A stretch of DNA of 64,000 nucleotides, taken from Taudactylus pleione (Eukaryota; Chordata; Amphibia; Anura; Myobatrachidae). The DNA lies in assembly GCA_031769625.1 (NCBI GenBank), contig JAUIMM010000200.1, forward strand, positions 50,366,001 to 50,430,000, given 5' to 3'. The notes under the pieces were generated by a model. It made no database searches. It had not been told where the DNA came from and worked only from the letters and a program-made list of their open reading frames with translations. Below, piece after piece: positions 43,101-54,325 of the stretch (position 1 is the stretch's first letter; the number at the start of each line of letters is the position of its first letter). The translations under genes were made by a program, and so were the position numbers.

Positions 43101-44822
43101 GTTGTTGTCCGGATTTGGATAGAAATATTGCCAGACCAAAGAGGTGGAATGTTTGGTCTTCTGCCCAGGCATGACCGTGATGGGCTTTTTCATCCCACGG
43201 ACAACAACTGTCTCCCCCGGAGCCTGATTTAAACAAACCATATCACCATCAGAATCCTTCTCGCCAACTTCCTCCTCAGCGCCAGCTACACCAGTATCCT
43301 CATCCTGTTGTACTTCAACAGTGACATCTTCAATTTGCATATCAGCAAGTGGACTGTGGGTGCTCCTTTCAGCACTTGCAGGGGGCGTGCAAATGGTGGA
43401 AAGAGCCACCTCTTCCCGTCCAGTGCTGGGAAGGTCAGGCATCGCAACCACCACCACACTTGGACTCTCCTTGGGGATTTGTGATATCTTCTTAGAAAGC
43501 ACAGTTCTTCGCTGTGCTTTTGCCAGCTTAACTCTTTTGATTTTTTTAGTGGGAGGAGGGCTTCCATCGTCATGTGAAGCTGAACCACTAGTCATGAACA
43601 TACTAGGGATCGACCTTAGCCGTTCCTTGCCACTCCGTGTCGTAAATGGCATATTGGCAAGTTTACGTTTCTCTTCAGATGATTTAAATGTTTTTTTCAA
43701 GGTCATTTTCCTGAACTTTGTCATTTGGGATTGTATGTGCCCTCTATTATGACATTGGGCATCGGCCTTGGCAGACGACGTTGATGGCATGTTATCGTCT
43801 ATGTCATGACTAGTGGCAGCAGCTTCAGCACTAGGAGGAAGTGGTTCTTGATCTTTCTCTATTTTATTTTTATCGGAGAAAGTTTGGTCCTCCATTTATG
43901 TTATATCGATTTGATATATACGTGCGGCTAAACACAGAAAATATTTTTTTATTTTTGCTGGAGAGTAGTGCACTTTGTGGGTTACACCAGCCTTTAAGAA
44001 ATGAGCCAGCCGGCTCTTTACTTATGGGACACAGGCGCACGCTTGACGCTGCTCCTTTGTTGATGCACGTGCGGCTACTGCGCACACAATTCACAAACAC
44101 AGAAAATATTTTTTTTTTTGGTTTGGACTGGAGTGTACTTTGGGGGTTACAGCACCCTTTAACGGTCAAGCCAGCCGGCCCTTTACTTATGACACAGGCG
44201 CATGCTTGGCACTACTTTGTTGATGCACGTGCGGCTACTGCGCACACAATTCACAAACACACAAAAAATATTATTTTTTTAGCACTTGGGGGGAGCACCC
44301 CTGATGGACAGAGCACCCCCTGGACAACACTACAGCACCCCTTTAGGACTGGGACACTGCACAGGACTTTGGAGTGGACACAGCCCCTATGGAGAACTGA
44401 CTGCACAACACAGTCCAGCCAGCCCCTATGGACTTTGAAGTAGTGGACACAGCCCCTATTAACAACAGCAGCACAGCACAACACAGCCAGCCCCTATGGA
44501 CTTTGAAGTAGTGGACAACAGCAGCACAGCGCAGCACAGCACAACACTACTCTGCACTACACTACACTACACTACACAGCCCAGCCAGCCCTAACTCCCA
44601 CCCTCCCTCTTCACTGTCCACAGCCGAGTGAGAAAATGGCGCCGACGCGGGTACCTTATATAGGTTCCAAAACCCGCGAGACTCGGAAGGCAGGATGATG
44701 ACGTTTTGCCTCGATTTCAGATCCGAGTCAGGCGGGAAAAGTCGAGCCTGACTCGGATCTGCCTCGGATCGGGGGGGCTTGGGGGGGTTCGGATTTCAGA
44801 AATCCGAACCCGCTCACCCCTA
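40191..44822 (-). mobile_element. hAT element, copy 2 (inverted, defective)
   Basis: 4632 bp, ends TAGGGGTG/CACCCCTA, exact 8-bp duplication ctacaaaa (40183-40190 and 44823-44830). Nearly identical to copy 1 (23565-29006) but in opposite orientation, with only about two 160-bp units (about 43935-44270) instead of seven. It sits inside the ZMYM1-type hAT gene. Confidence 0.95.
40819..43895 (-). pseudogene. hAT transposase, copy 2, two lesions
   Basis: Same protein as at 25258-28371, with scattered substitutions (e.g. 'VVTRWNST' where copy 1 has Met). Relative to copy 1 a 30-bp in-frame deletion near 41211 creates a TAG codon after 'STVTA', removing the C-terminal dimerisation domain from the product. 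After the stop the frame continues with 'MSDSPYLYWQEKEAIW' and an intact 'SVYSERVFSAAGN' box. A 7-bp deletion near 40952 then shifts the frame in the acidic tail. The first 894 residues, with BED finger and core, are open. A truncated protein might still bind ends, but this is speculation. Confidence 0.93.
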
Positions 44823-46432
44823 CTACAAAATCAATATTTTTGATGGAAATTAACAAGTTCTTGGGTGTAATGGATGTTGCTGTATCAGTCCGTTGTGATA
44901 TACATTCAAGTGCCTGTATAATTTTCTCAATTCGGTCAATTGAATCAGGCTTTTACTTTTCTCCACCCAACAGTGTTTTGCGCATGCCCTTTAATTGTGC
45001 ATCAACAAAATTCATAAGAATATCATTTTGTTTAGCATTAAAGAAACAAGTAACTTCCTTGATGATGACAGTACTGTTGCGTATACTGTGAACCGATGAA
45101 GTCTTGGACGTACCTCAACAAGTTTAGTGCATGGTTAAAGAAAAGGGCATCTTGAAGCATATTTGACCTCCTTTTGGATCTCTGCAACTGCACCCAGCTG
45201 CTCTAATATCAGCAGGGAACAGTCAACTGTGCCAATCCCAACACAATTCAGCAGGTCTAAATGTAACTTTTTCATTTGCCTAATTCCAAGCTGCCCCAGA
45301 ACTTTGCAACTTTAGGCTCTAAATATGGTGACAAATCCTTGAAACAAGCCTCATGAACATTTTCAAATCCAATGAAGTCTTCATGTCTTTGAACCTTGTG
45401 CACATAACTTCAACAAAGACTCAACTGAGAACTATGGGAAATATCAGTTGTTTCCTCAAATATCACACAGTAGAATGTTGCCTCTTTGACACATTCAAGA
45501 ATCACAGTCCTAATCTCTTCTGCACAATATTCAATCAGCTTCTTTTGTGTATTCTTGCTGATATAAGTTGCATTTGCTTGTGCGTTCTCAAGGTGTTCTG
45601 CCAAAGCAGCATCCCCCAGTTAACTTTAAATTGCACAAGCTATCTAAATTTTCCTTCATTAATCAATGTTTCTGTGTTGGCTTCTGTAAATAATTCTCCA
45701 CCATCTGTATGTCCTCGAAGAGGTATATTCTGTCTGCCAAGAATGGTTTCTATGATAGGCTTCAATCTCTGTCTGTTCTCTTGGACCTGCTGTACTCAAT
45801 AATAACTAAACCTGTTCATAATGTTCCTCTGTGGTGCATAAAGGCCTTCAGAAAGTCTTTTGTTGCTTGCACAGAATTCCTGTGGTATTGCTGCTTCTCA
45901 TGAGTGTATAGGTCTCCATCTTTGCCTAACAGCTTTGCACATAAAGTCAGGGGCTTTCTTACAAGTTTCTGAAGAGAGACATGTTTGTGGGAGCCTCCCA
46001 TTCCTGCCGTAAGATATAGAGCACAATATTTGCAGAGGATTCCTATTTTAGCATCAGAGTACACCAGCCACGGAAACTGTCCTGATGAGAATGATTCAGA
46101 AACCTTTTTTCCTCCTTCCTTTTCTTTTTATGAGTTGAAAACGGTAGCTTGTACCCAAGTGAAGGCCTCCATGGTCTCTCTAGAATCTCACATTTCAAAC
46201 TGCCATCAATAGCTGAAATTGAATCAATGTAGTTTCCAATATCATTCTTCTGCACGCTGCCACAGGCTTCAATTGACGGTGAACAATCGTCAGCATATTC
46301 ATCTCTGTTTAATTCACTAGGTTTTTCAATCAGATTTAGGTCTTCATCTTCTACCCTTCTCTTCTTTTGTGTGAAGAAATAAAAGGTTTGTTGGCTGCCT
46401 TTTATTTCTTGCTTGGTAATCTTAGGACCCAA

Positions 46433-47340
46433 AATAGATCACAATGGAAAGATGGATTACTACAATTGGGCGCTCCAACTGCCAACACCAACACACACAC
46501 ATCTAGTTTCAAAATAAAACAGCATACACTACAGTGGTAGCATATTTTAAAACAGGAGCCTTTTTTTGCATCACCAATACTATCTGACATTTCAATGGGA
46601 TAGGTATATGCATAGTTCATACTTAATATGTGCACATTATGATTCACCTTGCATACACACATCACCCATAATACCCTGAGCAGAGCCGACCCGAGACTAA
46701 TTGTTTTGGTAAGTGAGTATGTTTAGCACCCATTAGTGTAATAAACAATATTATACACATATAAAGATAAAGTACTATGGGGCCTATAGTATTTATCTAG
46801 GTGTTTTTTTTTAACACAGCAGTGCCTTCTACGTTGTTATGCCATAAATCAGTGTCACAATACATAATATGCCACACATCAGTACTCCCAATACATAATT
46901 ACCCCACATATTAGTGTTCCCAATACATAATTATCCCACACATCAGTGTTCCCAATACATAATTATGCCACACATCAGTGCAATAAAACATAATTATGCC
47001 ACACATCAATGCCACAAAACATAATTATGCAACACATCACTGCCCGCAATACATAACGTCACACATCAGTGCCACAAAACATAATTATGCATCACATCAG
47101 TACCCCAATACATAATTATCCCACATATCAATGCCAGCAATACATTGCAATGCTACTGCAAGCAAAAATAAAGTTGTAAAAGATCATTAAAAGTTTTTAT
47201 TTTTATTTACACACTATTGTTTTTTTTCTAAATAGATATATATATATATACTTGTAATGAAGGACTGCACACTCGCAAATGGGCACTCACCGCAGACATG
47301 TATTAAAAGCCAACAAGTTTTTTTATTTAACTCACATAGG
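46433..47340. repeat. Upstream region of the ZMYM1-type hAT with ~30-bp minisatellite
   Basis: No coding region beyond 46432. From 46846 to about 47150 roughly ten degenerate units of 'cacatcagtgccacaa', 'tacataattatgc' form a minisatellite. A short (TA)n run lies near 47235. Confidence 0.75.
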
Positions 47341-48570
47341 GCCAGATTCAATTCAATGCGATGTTCGCATAAAATTGTCGAAATATATATTTGCTAGCAT
47401 CGCAACAAAATATACTGCACAAATAGCTTTAAACTGTTGTAATTAAGTGCGATGTAAAAATAGGTCACCCAAAAACCTATTCTCCGGCAAGAGTTAAGGC
47501 GGAGATATCACTTCCCACCTTGGGAAGTGGGCGGAGAATTCTTCTCCCGCCCTGAACGCGACGGAATTCTCTACAGCCTTTTTGGACAGGCATCCATTTT
47601 AGACACACCACAGCCCTGACACAGCTGTCTGCAGCATCAGAGGGATCAACATCAGAGGATCAGATGATCAGCATCAGAGGATACATTAGATCATTGAATT
47701 TTGTGAGTAGCATTCTTATAGGAGCGCAGGTTTATAGTCTGGGTATATGGGGCACATGAGGCACAGTGTGTGGGGTAACAGGAGCACCTGAGGCACAGTG
47801 TGGGGCAAAAGGCTGGGTATATGGGGCACATGAGTCACAGTGGGGCAATAGGCTGGGTATTTGGGGCATATGAGGCACAGTGTGTGGGGTAACAGGAGCA
47901 CAAAAGGCACAGTTTGTGGGGTAACAGGAGCACAAGAGGCACAGTGTGGGGCAATAGGTTGGGTATAGGCTGGGTAATAGGAGCACAAGGCACAGAGGCA
48001 GACATGTTTATTGTTGCATGTGAGAATAGCTGTTAACTTGTTAGGGTGTGATGTTGATGCTAGCAAATGCCTTAAATGCCTTAGCTAACAGTTGAACAAG
48101 TAATGATTTTTTTTATATTAGCTACTTTCTTTTTTTTTTATCTATAAACTTATTTAATGTATCCTTGCTGCACCCTGTTATTTCTGTGATGTGTATAGGT
48201 TAGATAGCTGCACGAATAGGCCATAGACATGTTTTTTTTTTTTTTTTTTGGCAATTTACATGTAATCTAGTGTGTGACAATTGTAATCTGGAGAAATTGA
48301 TGAAGGGCATTAGATTTTGTTTACTTATTTTTTTTTTTAGGTTTATTTTAAAATAAATTGATATTGATATTGTTTTTTTACTTTGTTTTGTTAAGCAGAA
48401 TTTTTTTTCAGGGTTACTTTAACAGCTTGACAAGTATGTATGTACAGAATTGTGAACATTTAATTTAAATGCAACTACAAAGTAGCCGGTTAATTAGTGG
48501 GTTGATTTATTAATGACCCAATTGCTTTTAAATAAGTTATAATAGTTTTATTTTTAAAATAATTTACATT
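47340..48570. other. Non-coding; left MITE-like end and minisatellite
   Basis: 'gggccagattcaattcaatg' at 47339 resembles the left end of a Harbinger-type MITE, without a found partner. 47735-47995 is a minisatellite of 'gggtatatggggcacatgag' and 'gcacagtgtgtggggtaaca' units. After 48060 the sequence is T-rich with no gene. Confidence 0.5.
47735..47995. repeat. Minisatellite, gaggcacagtgtgtgggg units
   Basis: Six or so alternating long and short units. The minus-strand open frame here merely follows the repeat. Confidence 0.85.
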
Positions 48571-48589
48571 TAGGGTTTTGTACGTTGAT

Positions 48590-49290
48590 GATGGGATGTA
48601 CTCATTGGCGTGCAGGATGCCAACGGCAGATACCGGCACCAGAATCCCGTCAGCTTTGATATACGGGCTCTACTATCCCGACTGCTGGCATTCCGAAGGG
48701 GGATAAGGCTAGGCACTTGGCAGCTGTTTAGGCATTAAGGGGGATAGGTTTTAGGTTTAGGCACTGGAGAGGGGGAGGTTAGGTTTAGGCACTGGGCAGG
48801 GAGGTTTAGGGTTTGATGTAGGGTTAAGGGAAAGTGTTAAGCAGCTTATCTTCTAGTGTTGGGTCTGTGTCCGGATCCTGCTGTTGGTATTCTTCTAACT
48901 GGTGGGAACTTGACTGCAGTGATCCAATATCCTATGAAGATGTTGCGACAATCCTGCCACAAGATGCTGGGGTGATGAATCCTGTTGCTGGAATCCATAC
49001 ACCAGACAGACTCTGGTGTACAGGTACCATGACTGCAGGCATCCAGATGGTAAGTACAGAGGTTAATAAACTGGCGGACTACATGCTGCCGGTATATATC
49101 CCGACATCTAAACACTGATGGGGGACTTAAGATAAGTCGAAATACCAATGCCTATTTTAATCTTGACCCCAGAATACAGAAGGACGCCGGACCGATCAAG
49201 GTAAGTAAGTTATGGGTTAGGTTTAGGGACCTCCAGGAGGACTTAGGGTTAGGCTAGGGGAGGAGCCACTGGGGGGAGGTTAACTGCTGC
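48590..49290. mobile_element. MITE-like repeat(s) with ttagg-rich core
   Basis: 'ggatgccaacggcagatacc', 'agaatcccgtcag' and 'gcattccgaaggg' surround 'gggaggttaggtttaggcac' runs. A second similar core is at 49205-49280. Probably two merged family members. Confidence 0.45.
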
Positions 49291-49469
49291 GTACCTTACA
49301 TATTATAAATACTGGACAAAGTTAATATTTTTGCTTATCCCCTGATAAAGTTTTTTTTTAATGAATTAAACCTCAAAAAAACCATGGAAAATGGGCAAGG
49401 GTCATGTGTTGGATGAAATATTTTAAAAACATTACAAAGCTCTTACATATGTCAAAAAAAACATGTTAC

Positions 49470-49990
49470 CTGGGTTGGCATGCTGGTAACGGGAAGCAGT
49501 TGGGAAGCCAACGGACGGAATCCCGCCCACTGGCTTCCCGACTGTCTAATCCTGGCAAGTGTCTAATGACAGGCGTCGAAATCCCAATGCCTGTCATTAG
49601 ATCTACGCTGGGAGCCCGACACCCGGCTTACCGATCAAAGGTAAACCGGGCACGGACAGCCGCGGAGGGGGAGGGTTAGGTTAGGGGTTCCCGGGGGGGA
49701 CTTAGGGTTAGGCATCCCCGGGGGGAGGTTAGGGTTAGGCACCCCCCTGGGAGACTTAGAGTTAGGCTGCAGGGAAGGGGGTTAGGTTAGGGCACTTAGA
49801 GGGGGGTTAGGGTAGGCACTTGGGGGGGAGGTTAGGGTTAGGCACCCCTAAGGGAGGGTTATAGTTAGGGGGGGAATAGGTTAGCATAATTACTTTAATG
49901 GACGTTCGGGATTTCCTCCTCTGTCGGGCTGTCGCTGTCGGGATTTGAACCGCATGGCCGGCGGTAAATCATACCGATCCGCTGGCAACA
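49470..49990. mobile_element. MITE-like repeat with long ttagggttagg core
   Basis: Left 'gcatgctggtaacgggaagc' and right 'gtcgggatttgaaccgcatg' flank about 200 bp of 'gggttaggcacccc' units. Confidence 0.5.
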
Positions 49991-50606
49991 TATTATAAGT
50001 TTTTTAAGTGATGACATAGGTGGACATGTCAATTCAGACTGTGTAGCCTTACATCTCTTCAATACAAATATATATTTTTTCGAAATAGCCATCAAAAATT
50101 ATCCTATATTTGTTTCATATTGTATTGATCAGTCCAAAAAAATATGTGTACATGCTAGTGTGTTGTACCGAGAAATGCCATGTTTTATACTTGTTTTCAA
50201 GCTTATATTTTACATTTTAGTAAAACATACTCCTATGTGTGAGAGGACCTTTGAAGAAATTATGATGGTTAGAAGGGAAAATTATGTGCACATCAAAATA
50301 TACTAGAATTTTAGTTTTTTTACTTAGCCTTTGCATTAATGTATATTGTTAAAAAAACTTGTTTTAACTTCATTATAAATTCGGCCTTATTATTATTGAA
50401 AGACCTAAAGTATGTTGAAGCACTGATGAATGTTTTCTTGGATCAGCGGGTGATGCAGCTTGATCCTCCGCCGACCCTGGGGCGGTCTTCACAAGTGACG
50501 GGGGTGTTCTCCGCTGCACTACCTGGGTTTGGGAGGTGACAAATGTGATAATAGTTTCAAAATTCTGAAATTAAATTATTAAGTTAAAAAAAATATATAA
50601 AATTAC
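49991..50606. other. No gene seen
   Basis: AT-rich sequence downstream of the HARBI1-type pseudogene. The second (Myb-like) gene of Harbinger elements could lie near here, but I did not recognise it. Confidence 0.35.
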
Positions 50607-52163
50607 TTACAAACGCTTTTTTGGGTAAAATCCACGAATGACATCCTGACGGGTTTCGTTCCCCAAATTAATTATTTCAGGTTCTGTAGACAATAGGTTC
50701 AGATCCAAAGAAATCTCTGGATCTACATCTATTTCCAGCCTGTTTGCAATACAGATATTGGCCCTGATTCAGACCCACTCGCAAGCGGCTGCCCGCTCGC
50801 AAGTGAGTCGATGGTCTGCACTGAGCATGCGCACGACGGAGGGAGCTCCACTAGTGATGTCAGTGGGAGTGATTTTGGCTCTGATAGAACCAAAATCACT
50901 CCGGGGCTTGCGGTTGAAAACCTCAACCGCAGGCTCCGGCTCGCAGTTTCGATGGTCGCGATGGTCACGACCATCGCGGCCATCAAACTGCACGCTCGAA
51001 TAGGCTGTGGGTGGTGACCCACAGCTATACGAGCGTCCAGGAGGACACTCCATTTTTATGGAGGGCGGCCCTCATTCAGAGCATGCGCTCTGCTCAGAGC
51101 GTACGGCTCTGAATGAGGGCCATTATGCAAAATACTGCATGCAATAACTATATTGCAAACTTTAGCTGGAGAATAAAGGAGCACACCACCTAAACGGTCT
51201 AAACACTGAAAATGGCTCTTTAGAAGACCAAATGTTCTTTCTATAGCTACTCCGGTCTTCGTGTGTGCTTTTTGGTACCTTCGTTTGGCAGAACCTGAAG
51301 GAGTGGCTAGAGGAGTCAAAAGCCATGTCCGATTCCCATATCCAGCATCACTTAAAACATAAAAGAATATATATATTAAAGAAAAAAAAACTTACCCAGC
51401 AACCAACTGTTAGGAAAAGACCCCTCCTCAAACATTCGGCTGATTGCAGATTGCTGCAAAATAAAGGAATCGTGAGTCGAGCCAGTGTAACATGCGTTGA
51501 CATTCACGATTCTGTGCTTTGGATCACAGACCAGTTGAACATTGATTGAATGTTAGCGCAATGTGGGTGCAATCAGTTGCACCTAGCACATTTGGCATTT
51601 GCACTACAGCATAGAAGTCTGCTTTTACTGAGCGCCACTTAGCCTCACTCTGCGGAAATGTAATACATTTTCGAAGAGTGCTTTCTTATTGCTTTAAGGA
51701 CTTGAGACAAAACTCTGGAAAATGTTAGCTGAGCAAAGCCAGCAACAATGGCCAAAGTTGGCTGGAAAGTCCCTGAGGCCAAAAAATGGAGAACGCCCAG
51801 CAATTTGTACATACCTGGAACTCTGTTAGTTGGTGCTAGGGGTTCCAAATCATCTTTTATTAACTTGTATAAAGTATATATTGCCGAAGAGGACAGGCGG
51901 TAAAACTTCACCACCTTATCCTCTGGAATCCTGTCAAGAACACGTCTTTCACGGTATAGCGTGGCCTGGGGACCCGTGGCATCAGAAACTGATCTGTTTG
52001 TAAATACACTTTCATTACAGTGCTCCTCCAGCCATTGTTGTCTGGATTCATTTGCACTGGCTGCAAGCATAAATATGCAAACAGTATCAGAAGCAGATTT
52101 CATTTTTAAAGGAAAAAAAAAAAAGGTCTGTGGAATAAAACAAACCACTGAATACAAAACCAA
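50607..52163 (-). pseudogene. HARBI1-type PIF/Harbinger transposase, decayed and split by a MITE
   Basis: Minus strand. The N-terminal part (52163-51645) includes 'VVKFYRLSSSAIYTLYKLIK', 'LEPLAPTNRVPGMYKLLGVL' and 'FSRVLSQVLKAIRKH', the helix-turn-helix-like region of HARBI1-type transposases. The DDE core is frameshifted but readable: 'NACYTGSTHDSFILQQSAI' (about 51500), 'DAGYGNRTWLLTPLATP' (about 51330) and 'IERTFGLLKSHFQCLDR' (about 51220). The C-terminus 'ACSILHN' is split by a MITE and continues as 'ICIANRLEIDVDPEISLDLN' to stop 50607-50609, or possibly to a GTAAGT donor overlapping it. HARBI1-type enzymes move elements with 3-bp target duplications. Frameshifts between about 51410 and 51660 and the insertion make it non-functional. 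Confidence 0.85.
50760..51121. mobile_element. Harbinger-type MITE, 362 bp, inside the HARBI1 pseudogene
   Basis: Begins 'ggccctgattcagaccc', ends inverse '...ctctgaatgagggcc'. Flanked by att (50757-50759 and 51122-51124). Removing the element and one att rejoins the transposase frame as LHN-ICIAN, which proves the boundaries and the 3-bp duplication. Confidence 0.93.
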
Positions 52164-52169
52164 ATATGC

Positions 52170-52551
52170 TGGATGTGCTCCTCCTCTTCTACTCCTGAAT
52201 TTTAGATTTGTGTTTTAGCTGTAGACTCCTGTCCTCTTCAAACCCTCTCCTGTGCTCCTCGATGCAGTCCTCTTCTAGTAGCTGCTGCTGACATCTGCAC
52301 TAAGTAGCAGTTGGACCTAATTGAGGGCTTATTTCCATCTAGATTTGGCTGAGTTTTACATATATACACCTGTCAGGAGAGTGGTGTATCTACAGCCAAT
52401 GCTGCTTTCCATCTGAGTGTGGTACTCTACATACTGTATGTATGTATTTACGAAGCCTTTGCAGTTGCCATAAATAGGGGTAGTTAAATTGCTGAACTCT
52501 GACTTGGCACTATATTTTGTAAATTAGGTAGCAATACAAAAAAAAATACTA
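52170..52551. other. No gene seen
   Basis: Upstream side of the HARBI1 pseudogene; a terminus for its parent element was not recognised. Confidence 0.35.
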
Positions 52552-52559
52552 GTTTTAAT

Positions 52560-52815
52560 TAGGGATGTGCAGGCTCGGATAGGTTCGAGTTTGCACGTTG
52601 AGTTCGGATTTTTCCCTCCAAAAAAACGGAACTCAGAAAGAGGCAAAACGTCATCTTGCATGGACGAACATCATCATTCCTGGTCAAAAGTCCAGGAATG
52701 ATGATGTTCGTCCATGCAAGATGACGTTTTGCCTCTTTCTGAGTTCCGTTTTTTTGGAGGGAAAAATCCGAACTCAACGTGCAAACTCGAACCTATCCGA
52801 GCCTGCACATCCCTA
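52560..52815. mobile_element. Perfect foldback hAT MITE
   Basis: 256 bp consisting of two identical 124-bp inverted arms around an 8-base loop (tcaaaagt). Ends tagggatgtgc/gcacatcccta, exact 8-bp duplication gttttaat (52552-52559 and 52816-52823). The arms share 'gaggcaaaacgtcatc' with the 5' region of the hAT element at 23675. Identical open frames on both strands are a consequence of the palindrome. Confidence 0.95.
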
Positions 52816-52823
52816 GTTTTAAT

Positions 52824-53330
52824 CTACTGTATATGTATTGAGTCAGCATAATTCCATATGAAGTAAATGTGGAATATCCAGATCTCCCAGGTTTGGCAGA
52901 GCAAAGGAATTAGGATTGTGTAAATGTCCAGTTCAGGTGTTGCCTCAATCAGTGCCTGGAAAGGCAGCTGATTGCAGACACCTGTGAGAAGCTGGTTTAA
53001 GAACTGCAGAGACACTGGGGAAACGGAGACTGACGGTGATATAGTCGCCCAGTTTATAGGCCTGGGGGTGACTAGTGTTAGGGTTCCTGGACCAGCGAGT
53101 CCACTGAAGAAATATTGCTGTATTGGAAGACTTTGTATGATATCTTGTCTGTAAAACTGCCATATCCTGTGTACCTGCCTGTGGTGAGCAATAATAGCTA
53201 CTGATGGATTTTACCCAGTCTATGTGATTCTTGTCACATTATTTAGAGAATGTAAAGTGCATCTAGTTAATTTACATTCATACTATATAAATATATTTAT
53301 AAATGCTTGACAAGTACCCTTTAAACAGAT
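52824..53330. other. No gene seen
   Basis: Unassigned sequence. Confidence 0.35.
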
Positions 53331-53338
53331 GGCTGTAA

Positions 53339-53600
53339 AGCCGGGTACACACTACAGGATGTGCCTACCCAGCTACAGGAGATGCGACGGCACGATATAT
53401 CGGGCGGTCCGTACACACTGCACGATCTGGTGTATGACCGCCCGATATCTCGTTGCAGCCATTCCCCAGCTGCATCCAGAAGCATGGCGTTAATCCTCAA
53501 ATCTTTGGATTGACCTGCACTGCAGGCCGATCTGATGATGCGACGAACGATGCGCGGGAGCAAGCAGCAGTGCGTACACACTGGATGATGTGGACGATTT
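53339..53600. mobile_element. MITE fragment of gccgggtacacact type
   Basis: 'gccgggtacacactacagg' at the left, internal 'gtccgtacacactgcacgat' and 'gtgcgtacacactggatgat' near 53570. Internal complementary pieces ('cgatatatcgggcgg', 'ccgcccgatatctcg') form a hairpin. A clear right terminus is missing. Confidence 0.5.
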
Positions 53601-54325
53601 GTCATTTCAATTCATCAGAAAAAAGTGCGGAATTGGGGTTTAGGGGTGCAACGTTGAGGCAACCCCCATGCAGCCTTTAGACAGTCCTCCAAAGGTAAAC
53701 TGTGTAAAAAAAAAAAAAAAAAACACTTAATGACACCCCAAAAAATAACTTTGAATTTGGTGGCGAAAAAAAAAATGTTGGGTGACAAAGATAAAAACTA
53801 GCGAACTTGATTCTGGGGGGTCCCCAAGTATGCCCAAAGTGTTTTTTTGATTTCAGGTGCTTGCGGCAGGTGGATTTTTCACGATTTTTTCAACTTAACT
53901 TTAGCAACTTTTAAATATGCTGGCCCCCATTTTCAAGTACCCCAAATTTGCTTGGATAAGTTATTTTCTGATAAAAATACTCCTGAATACTATTCTTCGC
54001 CACGTATAGAAAAATGCTATTTAGCAGCTATTGAGCCCGTTTAAAAACACCAAATACCTTCAGCAAGCCAAATCGGGGTGTACCATAGTGAACCCCCATG
54101 TCAGAGCATCTTTTGGGGGGTGTCAGGCTGATTTCCCCAAATCTGGCAGGACTTTCCGCCTGTTCAAGTTTCGCTGGGTCCCGTTTTCGCGTACTTCCAA
54201 ATTGAATATGGGGTAAAGCGGGGACGGCCGCAATACTTTTCCGCCTACAAAAGATGCGATGTAGGTGAAAAGTCTGGGAGGCGAAAAAGTATTGTGGATC
54301 CGCTCTAATTGAATACGGCTCTAAG
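53600..54325. mobile_element. MITE-like element, relative of 17704-18496 (inverted)
   Basis: Shares 'ttttcaagtaccccaaattt' and the 'tgcttgcggcaggtgg' neighbourhood in inverse orientation with the earlier element. The end 'ctaattgaatacggctc' matches its terminus. Confidence 0.55.

Larger units (their letters stand above)
39427..46432 (-). pseudogene. ZMYM1-type hAT transposase gene, decayed and split
   Basis: Minus strand. N-terminal lysine-rich region (46432-46090), then a TTF-type zinc finger ('GILCKYCALYL', 'LVRKPLTLCAKLLGKDGDLYTHEKQQYH', 46050-45816), a DUF4371-like core ('YISKNTQKKLIEYCAEEIRT', 'FYCVIFEETTDISHSSQLSL', 45604-45410) and, beyond the inserted hAT copy, a C-terminal part: 'TLVTDLLSVLNN' (40150-39776) and the dimerisation box 'SAESSFSSL', 'QGRLTGLALLHTHW', ending at stop 39427-39429. 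Coding length without the insertion is about 2.35 kb, right for this hAT clade, whose host-derived relatives include ZMYM1. Several frameshifts separate the blocks, so it is dead. The 40191-44822 element interrupts the central region. Confidence 0.8.

Noticed and set aside
49670..49870. Interstitial telomere array
   Set aside because: Motif is irregular and embedded between flanks shared with other MITE-like loci.
52559..52816. Two 72-residue genes on opposite strands
   Set aside because: Identical proteins from both strands come from the perfect palindrome.
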